Of a stretch of 64,000 bases of DNA, positions 51,862-60,456 are shown one piece after another. The translations under genes were made by a program, and so were the position numbers. Each line of letters begins with the position of its first letter. Within the stretch, counting starts at the first letter, position 1. The notes beneath the pieces are model-generated. The model had not been told where the DNA came from, made no database searches, and saw only the letters and a program-made list of their open reading frames with translations. Source of the stretch: Chania multitudinisentens RB-25 (GTDB lineage: Bacteria > Pseudomonadota > Gammaproteobacteria > Enterobacterales > Enterobacteriaceae); NCBI RefSeq assembly GCF_000520015.2, contig NZ_CP007044.2, forward strand, positions 1,674,001 through 1,738,000, read 5' to 3'.

Positions 51862-53292
51862 ATGAAAGTGACACTGCCTGATTTTCGCCGTGCCGGTGTG
51901 CTGGTGGTTGGTGACGTCATGTTGGATCGCTATTGGTATGGGCCGACCAGCCGTATTTCACCGGAAGCACCGGTGCCGGTGGTGAAGGTTGATACCATCG
52001 AAGAACGTCCTGGCGGTGCGGCTAACGTCGCGATGAACATCGCATCACTCGGAGCCAATTCGCGTCTGGTGGGGCTGACCGGTATCGACGACGCTGCGCA
52101 TGCGCTGAACGCCAAGCTGAATGAAGTCAATGTCCGCTGCGATTTTGTCTCGGTGCCAACGCATCCGACGATCACCAAACTGCGCGTGCTTTCCCGTAAC
52201 CAGCAGTTGATCCGTCTCGACTTTGAAGAAGGGTTTTCTGATGTTGACCCTCAACCTATGCTGGAGCGCATTCAGCAGGCGCTGCCGCAGATTGGCGCGC
52301 TGGTGCTGTCGGACTACGGTAAAGGGGCGCTGAGTCACGTGCAGGGGATGATCGCGTTGGCGCGTGCGGCGAAGGTTCCGGTGCTGATCGATCCAAAAGG
52401 AACCGATTTTGAACGTTATCGCGGCGCAACGTTGTTGACCCCCAATTTGCCGGAGTTCGAAGCGGTTGTGGGGCACTGCAAGGATGAAGAGGAATTGGTC
52501 AAACGCGGCATGAAGCTGGTGGCCGATTATGAACTTTCCGCTTTGTTGATCACGCGCTCTGAACACGGCATGACCCTGTTGCAACTGGGCCAGGCACCGC
52601 TGCATTTGCCGACCCAGGCACAAGAAGTGTTTGATGTCACCGGTGCCGGTGACACCGTGATTGGCGTGTTGGCTACCTCTCTGGCTGCGGGCAATGCGCT
52701 GGAAGAATCCTGTTTCCTGGCTAACGCAGCGGCAGGCGTGGTGGTGGGTAAGTTGGGTACTTCAACCGTTTCGCCCATCGAACTGGAGAATGCGATTCGT
52801 GGCCGGGCCAAAACCGGTTTTGGCGTGATGAGCGAAGCCGAACTGAAAAAAGCCGTGGCGCAGGCACGCCAACGCGGCGAGAAAGTGGTGATGACCAACG
52901 GCATCTTCGATATTTTGCATGCTGGCCATGTTTCCTATCTGGCCAATGCCCGTAAGCTGGGGGATCGCCTGATCGTGGCAGTTAACAGCGATGCATCCAC
53001 CAAACGCTTGAAAGGGGAAACGCGGCCTATCAACGCATTAGAAAACCGCATGATCGTGCTGGGGGCGTTGGAAGCCGTAGATTGGGTAGTGCCGTTTGAA
53101 GAAGATACGCCGCAGCGCCTGATTGCCGATATCCTGCCGGATTTGTTGGTGAAAGGCGGGGATTATAAGCCACAGGAAATTGCCGGTAGCGCCGAAGTTT
53201 GGGCTAACGGCGGTGAAGTGAAAGTGCTGAATTTTGAAGATGGTTTATCAACAACCAACATTATCAAAGCTATCAAGGATGGGCGGAGTTAA
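51862..53292 (+). CDS. hldE: bifunctional heptose kinase/adenylyltransferase HldE
   Basis: The protein has 476 residues. N-terminal PfkB-type kinase (about 1-318): GDVMLDRYWYG, ERPGGAANVAMNIASLG and the DVTGAGDTVIGV catalytic motif near 262. C-terminal adenylyltransferase (about 344-476): MTNGIFDILHAGHVSYL, with the HxGH motif. It phosphorylates D-glycero-D-manno-heptose 7-phosphate and later adenylylates heptose 1-phosphate for LPS core synthesis. GGAG lies upstream of the start. It is followed after 18 nt by the exporter gene. Confidence 0.99.
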   Translation: MKVTLPDFRRAGVLVVGDVMLDRYWYGPTSRISPEAPVPVVKVDTIEERPGGAANVAMNIASLGANSRLVGLTGIDDAAHALNAKLNEVNVRCDFVSVPTHPTITKLRVLSRNQQLIRLDFEEGFSDVDPQPMLERIQQALPQIGALVLSDYGKGALSHVQGMIALARAAKVPVLIDPKGTDFERYRGATLLTPNLPEFEAVVGHCKDEEELVKRGMKLVADYELSALLITRSEHGMTLLQLGQAPLHLPTQAQEVFDVTGAGDTVIGVLATSLAAGNALEESCFLANAAAGVVVGKLGTSTVSPIELENAIRGRAKTGFGVMSEAELKKAVAQARQRGEKVVMTNGIFDILHAGHVSYLANARKLGDRLIVAVNSDASTKRLKGETRPINALENRMIVLGALEAVDWVVPFEEDTPQRLIADILPDLLVKGGDYKPQEIAGSAEVWANGGEVKVLNFEDGLSTTNIIKAIKDGRS

Positions 53293-53310
53293 CGCTCAAT
53301 AAGGTTTACC

Positions 53311-54564
53311 GTGAGTGGACTGAAACAGGATCTGAGTTTGGCGCAGGGCGTTGGGCTGTTGTCCACTTCGTTGCTGGGAACGGGGGTGTTTGCCGTTCCC
53401 GCGCTGGCAGCGCAGGTAGCGGGAAGCGATAGCCTGTGGGCCTGGCCGATACTGATGGTGTTGGTATTCCCAATCGCTATTGCCTTTGCTGCGTTAGGTC
53501 GCCATTTTCCCAGCGCAGGCGGGGCGGCACACTTTGTTGGTATGGCGTTCGGGCAGCGTATGGCTAAGGTGACCGGCTGGCTGTTTCTCTCGGTGATCCC
53601 CGTTGGGTTACCCGCGGCATTACAAATTGCTTCGGGTTTCTGGCAATCCGCGTTTGGTTGGAGCAGCAATGGCCTGCTTCTGGTGCAAATTGCCACGTTG
53701 GTGGTGATTTGGGGGCTCGGTACGCGCAGTGCAGGCTCCAGCGCCAATATCCAGACGCTGATCGCCATTTTGGTGGCGGCATTGGTGGTGGCGATCTGGT
53801 GGAAAGGCGGGATTACCCCGGCGCAGATCCCCTGGCCAGCGGTGAGTGATATTTCCCCTCCCAATCTGTTTCATGCTTTGGCGGTGATGTTCTGGTGTTT
53901 TGTCGGGCTGGAGGCATTTGCTCATCTTGCCACCGAATTTCGCAATTCTGAGCGGGATTTCCCACGCGCGCTACTGTTTGGCATGTTGGTGGCAGGCGCT
54001 GTTTACTGGGGCTGTACCGTGGCGGTGCTGCATTTCCATGCGTATGGCGAAGATCGGGCTGCGGCGGCTTCGTTACCTGGGGTAGTGGTGCAGCTATTTG
54101 GCGAGCATGCGCTGTGGATTGCCTGCGTCATTGGTTATCTGGCGTGTTTTGCCAGCGTGAATATCTATACCCAGAGTTTCGCTCGTCTGGTGTGGTCGCA
54201 GGCGCAGGCAAGGCCCGCCAGCGCACTGGCAAAACTTTCCGCCAACCGGGTGCCAGTGAATGCCTTGAGCACCGTGGTGGGGTGTTGCCTGATCTTCACT
54301 TTGCTGATCTATACCCTGGATCTGCCGCTTGATACCTTGTTGGTATATGCCAACGGGATTTTCGTGCTGGTTTATCTGTTGTGCATGCTGGCAGGTTGCC
54401 GGATTTTGCAGGGGCGTTCGCGGTTAATGGCGGTGATAGGCTCAATATTGTGCCTGTTGCTGCTGGTGATTATTGGCTGGAAAAGCCTGTATGCCTTAGT
54501 GATGCTAGTGTTGATCTGGCTGGTGCTGCCGCGCAAACCGCAAACGGTGGTCAAAACGCTCTGA
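53311..54564 (+). CDS. yjeH: YjeH-type amino acid exporter (APC family)
   Basis: The protein has 417 residues and about twelve membrane helices. The APC-type opening LLSTSLLGTGVFAVPALAAQVAG matches YjeH, which in E. coli exports L-methionine and branched-chain amino acids. Other landmarks are WCFVGLEAFAHLATEFRNSERDFPRALL. In E. coli yjeH lies elsewhere; its position 18 nt after hldE here is specific to this lineage. Substrate is inferred from similarity only. Confidence 0.85.
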   Translation: MSGLKQDLSLAQGVGLLSTSLLGTGVFAVPALAAQVAGSDSLWAWPILMVLVFPIAIAFAALGRHFPSAGGAAHFVGMAFGQRMAKVTGWLFLSVIPVGLPAALQIASGFWQSAFGWSSNGLLLVQIATLVVIWGLGTRSAGSSANIQTLIAILVAALVVAIWWKGGITPAQIPWPAVSDISPPNLFHALAVMFWCFVGLEAFAHLATEFRNSERDFPRALLFGMLVAGAVYWGCTVAVLHFHAYGEDRAAAASLPGVVVQLFGEHALWIACVIGYLACFASVNIYTQSFARLVWSQAQARPASALAKLSANRVPVNALSTVVGCCLIFTLLIYTLDLPLDTLLVYANGIFVLVYLLCMLAGCRILQGRSRLMAVIGSILCLLLLVIIGWKSLYALVMLVLIWLVLPRKPQTVVKTL

Positions 54565-54583
54565 GGGCGCGTCAGCGCGCCCT
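54564..54583. terminator. stem-loop between yjeH and ubiK
   Basis: AGGGCGCG (54564-54571) pairs with CGCGCCCT (54576-54583) around a 4-nt loop, overlapping the last base of the yjeH stop. It sits between convergent genes. Only a weak T-tract follows. Confidence 0.6.
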
Positions 54584-54592
54584 TGCGCCATC

Positions 54593-54865
54593 TTATTCGT
54601 TTTTTACTGCCACCGGTGTGGCATTCAGCTTGCTTTCCAGCTCGGTGATGCGTTGTTCCAGCAAGGCGAGTTTTTCACGGGTACGCAGCAGCACTTGGGT
54701 TTGCACGTCAAACTCTTCGCGGTTAACCAGATCCAAACGGGTTAGCTGCGATTGCAGTATCTGGCGTACTTTTTTCTCAATGTCTTCCCCGAATTCCCGC
54801 ACGCCTTTAGGCATGGATTCTTGTACCTGGCGCGCAATCTGTTCAATTTTTTTCGGGTCAATCAT
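54593..54865 (-). CDS. ubiK: ubiquinone biosynthesis accessory factor UbiK
   Basis: The protein has 90 residues: MIDPKKIEQIARQVQESMPKG at the start, then a C-terminal coiled coil (LLRTREKLALLEQRITELESKL). This is the YqiC/UbiK (BMFP) family. It trimerises, binds membranes and pairs with UbiJ to support aerobic ubiquinone synthesis. It is divergent from the ribB leader. Confidence 0.97.
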   Translation of the reverse strand: MIDPKKIEQIARQVQESMPKGVREFGEDIEKKVRQILQSQLTRLDLVNREEFDVQTQVLLRTREKLALLEQRITELESKLNATPVAVKNE

Positions 54866-54953
54866 GGCATTTCCCTTTCTGATATTGAGTGGCTAACGGC
54901 TTAGTGTAATGCGAGTTGCTCGCCGGATAAACCTATACTCGTCATCTAACGCC

Positions 54954-55091
54954 GCAGCTTGAAAGACGCCAGTGATGGAGTTATAGTCAACAGGCTTATT
55001 CTCAGGGCGGGGTGAAAGTCCCCACCGGCGGTAAATCATCTCTTATATCCCATGGATTTCAAGTTGCAATCTCAGCGGCTTGCAAGACGCA
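54954..55091 (+). repeat. short imperfect repeat pair, second copy inside the FMN riboswitch
   Basis: GCAGCTTGAAAGACGCCAG (54954-54972) and GCGGCTTGCAAGACGCAG (about 55074-55091) are near-copies. The second is preceded by ATGGATTTCAAGTTGCAA, a string typical of small intergenic repeats in Serratia and Yersinia as I recall them. The second copy enlarges the riboswitch's variable stem. Confidence 0.45.
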
Positions 55092-55203
55092 GGATATTCG
55101 GTGAAAGCCCGCGAGCGCTCAGCCTGTTGCTTGCAGCAGGTTAGAGGTCAGCAGATCCGGTGTGATTCCGGGGCCGACGGTTATAGTCCGGATGGGAGAG
55201 AGT
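54998..55203 (+). ncRNA. FMN riboswitch (RFN element) upstream of ribB
   Basis: Conserved RFN blocks appear in order: TTATTCTCAGGGCGGGGTG, CCCCACCGGCGGTAAATCA, GAAAGCCCGCGAGCGC, CAGCAGATCCGGTGTGATTC, CGGGGCCGACGGTTATAG and CCGGATGGGAGAGAGTAACG. When FMN binds, ribB expression falls. Between GGTAAATCA and GAAAGCCCG there are about 63 nt, against about 8 in E. coli. The added part can fold on itself (ATATCC 55044-55049 with GGATAT 55091-55096; TTGCAA with TTGCAA inside). The expression platform lies between here and the ribB start, with a U-rich stretch near 55240. Confidence 0.95.
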
Positions 55204-55321
55204 AACGGCACCTGCCGGGCATATGATGCCTGCTTGCGTTATTTTTTCAGCTATTGTGATAGCTACTCCTCAAGATCGCCCTGGTTCTGGTAATCCATAA
55301 TTTTAATGAGGTTTTTTTACC

Positions 55322-55975
55322 ATGAATCAGACTCTACTTTCAGATTTCGGCACGCCGGTTGAACGCGTTGAACGCGCGCTGGACGCATTGCGCAATGGGC
55401 GCGGTGTGATGGTGCTTGATGATGAAAATCGTGAAAACGAAGGTGATATGATTTTCGCCGCAGAAACCATGACCGTTGAGCAGATGGCGCTGACTATTCG
55501 CCACGGTAGCGGGATTGTCTGCCTCTGCATCACCGAAGATCGCCGTCAGCAGCTTGAGCTGCCAATGATGGTGACTAACAACTCCAGCCAGTTCCAGACT
55601 GCGTTCACCGTGACGATTGAAGCGGCACAGGGTGTGACGACGGGGGTTTCTGCCGCCGATCGTTTGACAACGATTCGTGCAGCCATTGCCGACAGCGCCA
55701 AGCCAAGCGACCTGAACCGCCCTGGTCACGTATTTCCACTGCGTGCGCAGCCGGGGGGTGTTTTGAACCGCCGTGGTCATACTGAAGCCACTATCGATCT
55801 GGTTTCTATGGCTGGCTTCAAACCTGCGGGTGTGTTGTGTGAACTGACCAATGACGATGGCAGTATGGCGCATACGGTTGAGGTGATCGAATTTGCCAAG
55901 CAGCACGACATGCTAGTATTGACCATCGAAGATCTGGTGGCTTACCGTCAGGCGCAGGAAAAGCAGGCCAGTTGA
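55322..55975 (+). CDS. ribB: 3,4-dihydroxy-2-butanone-4-phosphate synthase RibB
   Basis: The protein has 217 residues. Family motifs are intact: VMVLDDENRENEGDMIFAAE (acidic loop, about 30-49), TGVSAADRLTTIRAA, RPGHVFPLRAQPGGVLNRRGHTEATIDL and GFKPAGVLCELTNDDG. It converts ribulose 5-phosphate to the four-carbon unit of riboflavin. It is monocistronic, under the FMN riboswitch, with a terminator after it. Confidence 0.99.
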   Translation: MNQTLLSDFGTPVERVERALDALRNGRGVMVLDDENRENEGDMIFAAETMTVEQMALTIRHGSGIVCLCITEDRRQQLELPMMVTNNSSQFQTAFTVTIEAAQGVTTGVSAADRLTTIRAAIADSAKPSDLNRPGHVFPLRAQPGGVLNRRGHTEATIDLVSMAGFKPAGVLCELTNDDGSMAHTVEVIEFAKQHDMLVLTIEDLVAYRQAQEKQAS

Positions 55976-55992
55976 TTGGCTGAACGAAGTGA

Positions 55993-56018
55993 AAAGCCGC
56001 GAATATCGCGGCTTTTTT
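55993..56018 (+). terminator. ribB terminator
   Basis: AAAGCCGCGA (55993-56002) pairs with TCGCGGCTTT (56006-56015) around ATA, followed by a run of T. It is a strong intrinsic terminator 18 nt past the stop. Confidence 0.93.
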
Positions 56019-56199
56019 TATTTCGCTGACCCATACTGAGCCTTGCATCTGGAAATATTCAAATTTATTGAAGATCATCATCATGGTTATCCGGCTGTCG
56101 CAGTAAAGCAAACGGCGTAATGTAGTCATACCTGATGTCTTTCGAACTGAAATTCATTGGATATCACAGACTGTAACTATGCTAACCAAAGGATAACTT

Positions 56200-56982
56200 A
56201 TGACGGCCTCTCGCATGCCTGCACTCTTTCTTGGTCACGGTAGCCCGATGAATGTGCTGGAAGAAAACCGTTACACTCAGGCATGGCGTGCGTTGGGTGA
56301 ACAATTACCGCGTCCGAAGGCGATTATTGCGGTTTCTGCCCACTGGTATACCCGTGGTACTGCCGTAACGGCGATGGAGCACCCAAAAACCATCCACGAC
56401 TTTGGCGGTTTCCCCAAGGCGCTGTTTGATACTCAATACCCGGCCCCCGGTTCGCCGGAGCTGGCAGCACAGTTGCAAAGCGTGCTGGCACCGACAGAGG
56501 TGACTGCCAGCCTGAACGACTGGGGATTGGATCACGGTAGTTGGGGCGTGTTGATCAAAATGTACCCGCAGGCGGATATCCCGGTGGTGCAACTGAGTAT
56601 TGATGGGACTCAGCCTGCACAGTATCACTATGAGCTTGGCCGCAAACTGGCGGTGCTGCGTGAACAGGGGATCATGATCGTTGCCAGCGGCAACGTAGTG
56701 CATAACCTGAGACAGGTAAAATGGCAGGGAAATGCCAGCCCGTATCCTTGGGCTGAGTCATTTAACCAATATGTGCGTGATAACCTGGATTATCGGGGTG
56801 ATAACCATCCGCTGGTGAATTTCATGCAACATGAAAGCGCGGCGTTGTCGAACCCCACACCTGAGCATTACTTGCCGTTGCTGTATGTGCTGGGTGGATG
56901 GGATGGCAAAGAAACGATCTCAATCCCGGTTGATGGCATCGAAATGGGGGCATTGAGCATGCTATCGGTGCAGGTAGGGTAA
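56200..56982 (+). CDS. ygiD: LigB/DODA-family dioxygenase YgiD
   Basis: The protein has 260 residues of the 4,5-DOPA-dioxygenase/LigB family. Metal ligands are placed at FLGHGSPMN (His near residue 12), SAHWYTRG (His near 48), NDWGLDHGSWGVL (His near 110) and ASGNVVHNL (His near 167). E. coli YgiD opens the ring of L-DOPA. It has AGGATA upstream of the start. Its gap from ribB (56019-56199) has no gene. Confidence 0.95.
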   Translation: MTASRMPALFLGHGSPMNVLEENRYTQAWRALGEQLPRPKAIIAVSAHWYTRGTAVTAMEHPKTIHDFGGFPKALFDTQYPAPGSPELAAQLQSVLAPTEVTASLNDWGLDHGSWGVLIKMYPQADIPVVQLSIDGTQPAQYHYELGRKLAVLREQGIMIVASGNVVHNLRQVKWQGNASPYPWAESFNQYVRDNLDYRGDNHPLVNFMQHESAALSNPTPEHYLPLLYVLGGWDGKETISIPVDGIEMGALSMLSVQVG

Positions 56983-56991
56983 CTCTGATCG

Positions 56992-57018
56992 GGGCGCAGT
57001 GAGCCGCTGTGCCCTTTT
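56992..57018. terminator. terminator between ygiD and lacI-type gene
   Basis: GGGCGCAG (56992-56999) pairs with CTGTGCCC (57007-57014; one G-U pair) around TGAGCCG, followed by TTTT. It lies between the convergent ygiD and LacI-type gene. Confidence 0.75.
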
Positions 57019-57021
57019 CAT

Positions 57022-58032
57022 CTATGCCGTATAACCACAGGATTCACGGATCACCAGCGAGGGGGGCAGAATGATGCGCTTTGGCGGTTCATCGTTGCCC
57101 TGAATACGGCTATACAGTAACTCCCCGGCCTTTCGGCCAATCTCGCGTGAGGCGACGGAAACCGTGGTCAACCCTGGTTGCACCAAAGAGGCTTCGGTAA
57201 TGTCGTCAAAGCCAATCAACGCAAAGTCACGGCCAATCTGGCGGTTCAGCTTGCGCAGAGCCTGCATCACCCCAAGCGCGACAATATCCTGATAACACAG
57301 TGCTGCCGTAATCTCTGGGTGGGCGGCAAACAGCTGTTCTGCAATTTTAGCACCGGAACTTTGGCTGGCTTCGCTGTGAACAATCCATGCACTGTTTACG
57401 GGAATACTGTTTTCTACCAGTTTGCTGGTATAGCCGCCCAGCCGTTGTGCTCGGGCGGTGGAATCTATCGAACCACCAATAAAAGCGATATGTCGGTGGC
57501 CTAGATTCAGCAGATGTTGAGTGGCTAACTGGGTGCCTAAAAAGTTATCGGTGCCGACAAAGTCAAAATGGGCGTCTGCCACCGGGCGCACTACCATAAT
57601 CGATGGGATTTTACGGCGCTTCAGTGTTTCAAAGAACAGCGATGGCGTTTGGCGTGCAGTACACAGCACCAGGCCACTGGCATTGTTCTGCAACAGCGAG
57701 TCGACAAAATTTTGCTGCCTGGGTACTGATTCTTCGCTGTTAGCCAAAAACAGCATCAACTGATGGCGTTCCATTTCCTGACTCAACCCGGCCGTCATCT
57801 CTGCGTAGAACGGGTTGGTGATGTCGTGCAACAGCAGGCCAACCTGATTACTACTGCGGTTGCGCAGATTGGCTGCGGTCTGGTTATAGACATAACCCAG
57901 TTCATCAATGGCGCTCAGCACGCGCTTGCGGGTTTCATCGGATATGCGCCCACGGTTGCGCAAAACCATGGATACCGTGGCGGTGGACACGTTCGCGCGT
58001 GCGGCGACATCGGCCAGCGTTATGGTGCTCAT
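57022..58032 (-). CDS. LacI-family regulator of the mannose-type PTS operon
   Basis: The protein has 336 residues from the ATG at 58032 (MSTITLADVAARANVSTATVSMVL); the frame opens 12 codons earlier. N-terminal LacI HTH and hinge, then a periplasmic-binding-like ligand domain (VGLLLHDITNPFYAEMTAG about 61-79). It is nearest in style to MalI-type regulators (TAGLSQEMERH, GHRHIAFIGGS, RAQRLGGYTSKL). It is divergent from the PTS operon, and operator-like palindromes lie between. The ligand is probably a sugar or sugar phosphate of that pathway. Confidence 0.92.
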   Translation of the reverse strand: MSTITLADVAARANVSTATVSMVLRNRGRISDETRKRVLSAIDELGYVYNQTAANLRNRSSNQVGLLLHDITNPFYAEMTAGLSQEMERHQLMLFLANSEESVPRQQNFVDSLLQNNASGLVLCTARQTPSLFFETLKRRKIPSIMVVRPVADAHFDFVGTDNFLGTQLATQHLLNLGHRHIAFIGGSIDSTARAQRLGGYTSKLVENSIPVNSAWIVHSEASQSSGAKIAEQLFAAHPEITAALCYQDIVALGVMQALRKLNRQIGRDFALIGFDDITEASLVQPGLTTVSVASREIGRKAGELLYSRIQGNDEPPKRIILPPSLVIRESCGYTA

Positions 58033-58249
58033 TTCACATCCTGCTGGGAAAGTTAATATTGCCATCAAAGTATAACGATTAACCTTTATTTAATAAATAT
58101 TGAAAATAACTTGAGATTAAAATCACATTATTTTTGGTTTTACCCCGCTTATTGCCCATTTTTTGAAGTTAATCTCGTTAACCAGTCTATTTAAATCAAG
58201 GTTAATCGATTAATCTTTTTCCATGTTTCTAGCCTATAGGTAGCCGATC
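58033..58249. promoter_or_regulatory. divergent control region with three LacI-type operator candidates
   Basis: TTAATCGATTAA at 58202-58213 is a perfect 12-bp palindrome with the central CG usual for LacI-family sites. GTTAATCTCGTTAAC (58168-58182) and, on the opposite strand, GGTTAATCGTTA (about 58074-58085) share the GTTAATC half-site. The sites lie near both gene starts. The gap is otherwise AT-rich. Confidence 0.65.
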
Positions 58250-60016
58250 ATGTCTGGGCAGCAGCGCAAAATAAATTACGACAAATACCCAGAAGTGGTG
58301 GTGCAAGGGTTTGACCGCTCAGCCTGGCAGGAATGGCCAAATATTGTGCAAGCTTTGGCTGTTCACATTGCGGCACAGGGCTTGGCTAAAACCGTACTGG
58401 TGGTGGATTGCTATCACGGTGTGGATTTAGCCGAGCTGGTATCACAACTGATTGAACCATTGCAGCCGGTTCTGGCTGTGAATGCCGAGCAGGCCAAGTT
58501 CGACGAACCCCATATCCATACGATGATTGAACGTAATCTGACGGATGACCGGGTATTTGGTGTGTTGTCCTGCCATACGATGCCGGAATTTTTCGATGCA
58601 GAACGGGTGCAACATTTGCGAACTGCTATTACTGCCATCAAAAGTGGCCTGGTGGTGGTGTATGGGCCTGGAGCGGCCTTGATCGCCGATGGAGATGTGT
58701 TGGTGTACGCCGACCTGGCGCGTTGGGAAATACAGCAGCGTTTCCGCCGTGGGCAACTGGGCAATTGGGGTGCGGCTAACATGAATGAAGATGTGCTGCG
58801 CCGTTATAAACGGGCATTTTTTGTTGAATGGCGGGTATTTGATCGCCATAAAATCCCCCTGCTACAGCGTGCTGCTTTTGTGTTGGATACCAATCAGCCA
58901 GGGGTGCCCAAGATGGTGGCCGGCGAGGCGTTTCATGCCGGTTTGCAGCAGGTGACACAGCAGCCATTCCGCGTAGTGCCATTTTTTGATCCCGGCGTTT
59001 GGGGCGGCCAGTGGATGAAACAACAGTTCGATCTCAACCCGGCGGCAACCAACTATGCATGGTGTTTTGACTGCGTGCCCGAGGAAAACAGCCTGCTAAT
59101 GCGGTTTGGTGACGTGCGGGTTGAGATCCCCTCACAGGATTTAGTGCTACTGTATCCCCGCCTGCTGCTGGGGGAAAAAGTGCACGCGCGTTTTGGTGCT
59201 GAGTTCCCGATCCGCTTTGACTTGCTGGATACCATGGGTGGGCAAAATCTCAGTTTCCAGGTTCACCCGGTTACTGAATACATCCAGCAGCATTTTGGCA
59301 TGCATTACACTCAGGATGAAAGTTACTACATTTTGGCGGCTGAACCGGAAGCCAAGGTGTATCTGGGGGTGAAAACCAGTACCGATCCACAGGCCATGAT
59401 GGCCGATCTGGCGGCCGCTCAGCGTGGCGAAAAATCCTTCGACGATCGGCGCTTTGTCAACCAGCTCCCAGCACGCCAGCACGATCATTTCCTGATCCCG
59501 GCAGGGACGGTGCATTGCTCCGGTTTTGGTGCGATGGTGCTGGAGATTAGCGCCACGCCCTATATTTTCACCTTCAAACTCTGGGATTGGGGGCGTTTGG
59601 GGCTGGACGGCTTGCCGCGCCCGGTGCATCTGGAGCATGGCGAGCAAGTGATTGATTGGCAATGTGACACGGCCTGGGTACAGGAACATCTGGTGAACCG
59701 TATTGAGCCGATTGCTGAGGGGCAAGGCTGGCAAGAAGAGCGTACCGGCCTGCACGAACGGGAGTTTATCGAAACCCGTCGCCATTGGTTTAGTGAACCG
59801 GTGCTGCATCATACGGAAGGGCGGGTGAACGTGCTGAACCTGGTTGAAGGGGCAGAGGCAATAGTCGAAAGCCCAGAAGGCCATTTTGCGCCTTTTATCG
59901 TGCATTACGCAGAAACCTTTATCGTCCCGGCGGCAGTGGGGCCATACCGCATCAGCCCTTATGGCCTTAGCCGAGGCACCACCTTGGGCACCATCAAAGC
60001 CTGGGTAAGGGGATAA
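58250..60016 (+). CDS. large class I mannose-6-phosphate isomerase-like protein
   Basis: The protein has 588 residues, far longer than E. coli ManA (391). The part after about residue 230 is a type I PMI cupin: PFFDPGVWGGQWMK, the metal-site QVHP near residue 338 and the IPAGTVHCSGFGAMVLEIS segment near 418-436. The first 220 or so residues form another domain (KTVLVVDCYHGVDLAEL, VLSCHTMPEFFDAER, VVVYGPGAALI, DVLVYADLARWEIQQRFRRG) that ManA lacks; I do not know its role. It probably interconverts an aldose and ketose phosphate made by the PTS encoded next. It is the first gene of the operon. Confidence 0.82.
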   Translation: MSGQQRKINYDKYPEVVVQGFDRSAWQEWPNIVQALAVHIAAQGLAKTVLVVDCYHGVDLAELVSQLIEPLQPVLAVNAEQAKFDEPHIHTMIERNLTDDRVFGVLSCHTMPEFFDAERVQHLRTAITAIKSGLVVVYGPGAALIADGDVLVYADLARWEIQQRFRRGQLGNWGAANMNEDVLRRYKRAFFVEWRVFDRHKIPLLQRAAFVLDTNQPGVPKMVAGEAFHAGLQQVTQQPFRVVPFFDPGVWGGQWMKQQFDLNPAATNYAWCFDCVPEENSLLMRFGDVRVEIPSQDLVLLYPRLLLGEKVHARFGAEFPIRFDLLDTMGGQNLSFQVHPVTEYIQQHFGMHYTQDESYYILAAEPEAKVYLGVKTSTDPQAMMADLAAAQRGEKSFDDRRFVNQLPARQHDHFLIPAGTVHCSGFGAMVLEISATPYIFTFKLWDWGRLGLDGLPRPVHLEHGEQVIDWQCDTAWVQEHLVNRIEPIAEGQGWQEERTGLHEREFIETRRHWFSEPVLHHTEGRVNVLNLVEGAEAIVESPEGHFAPFIVHYAETFIVPAAVGPYRISPYGLSRGTTLGTIKAWVRG

Positions 60017-60018
60017 TC

Positions 60019-60447
60019 ATGTTGAAAGTGATTGTGGTTTCGCACGGCCCGCTGGCGGAAGCGCTAATGGCCAGCGCCCGCATGGTTTACGGCGAACTGC
60101 CGCATACCAGCTACGTCAGCCTGAGTGATACCGGCGGCATCGAAGCGTTTAAGCAGGATTTTGCTGCTGAATTGCAGCGGGTGGGAAGCGGGGCTGATGG
60201 CATGCTGGTGCTGTGCGATCTGCTGTGTGGTACGCCTTATAATGTTGTTTGCCGCCACGCATTTGATCCGCAGGGGGGCCTGCCGATGGCCGTCATCACC
60301 GGAGTGAATTTCCCGATGCTGTTGATGAGTGCTGATTTGCTGGAAGGAACGGACGTTCAGCAGGCAGCACAAGCGCTGGTGGCGCAGGGGTGTGAAGCGA
60401 TTGTTTTTGCCCAGCCAGTGGAAACGGTGCAACAGGACGATTTCTGA
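60019..60447 (+). CDS. PTS EIIA, mannose family
   Basis: The protein has 142 residues. His9 in VVSHGPLAEALMASA is the phosphorylation site of the mannose-family EIIA. The domain (VLCDLLCGTPYNVVCR, AVITGVNFPMLL) fills the protein. It starts 2 nt after the isomerase-like gene and passes phosphate to EIIB. Confidence 0.95.
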   Translation: MLKVIVVSHGPLAEALMASARMVYGELPHTSYVSLSDTGGIEAFKQDFAAELQRVGSGADGMLVLCDLLCGTPYNVVCRHAFDPQGGLPMAVITGVNFPMLLMSADLLEGTDVQQAAQALVAQGCEAIVFAQPVETVQQDDF

Positions 60448-60456
60448 GGAGACACC

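Noticed and set aside
52045..52623. 192-codon frame antisense to hldE
   Set aside because: Reverse shadow of a well-defined kinase domain.
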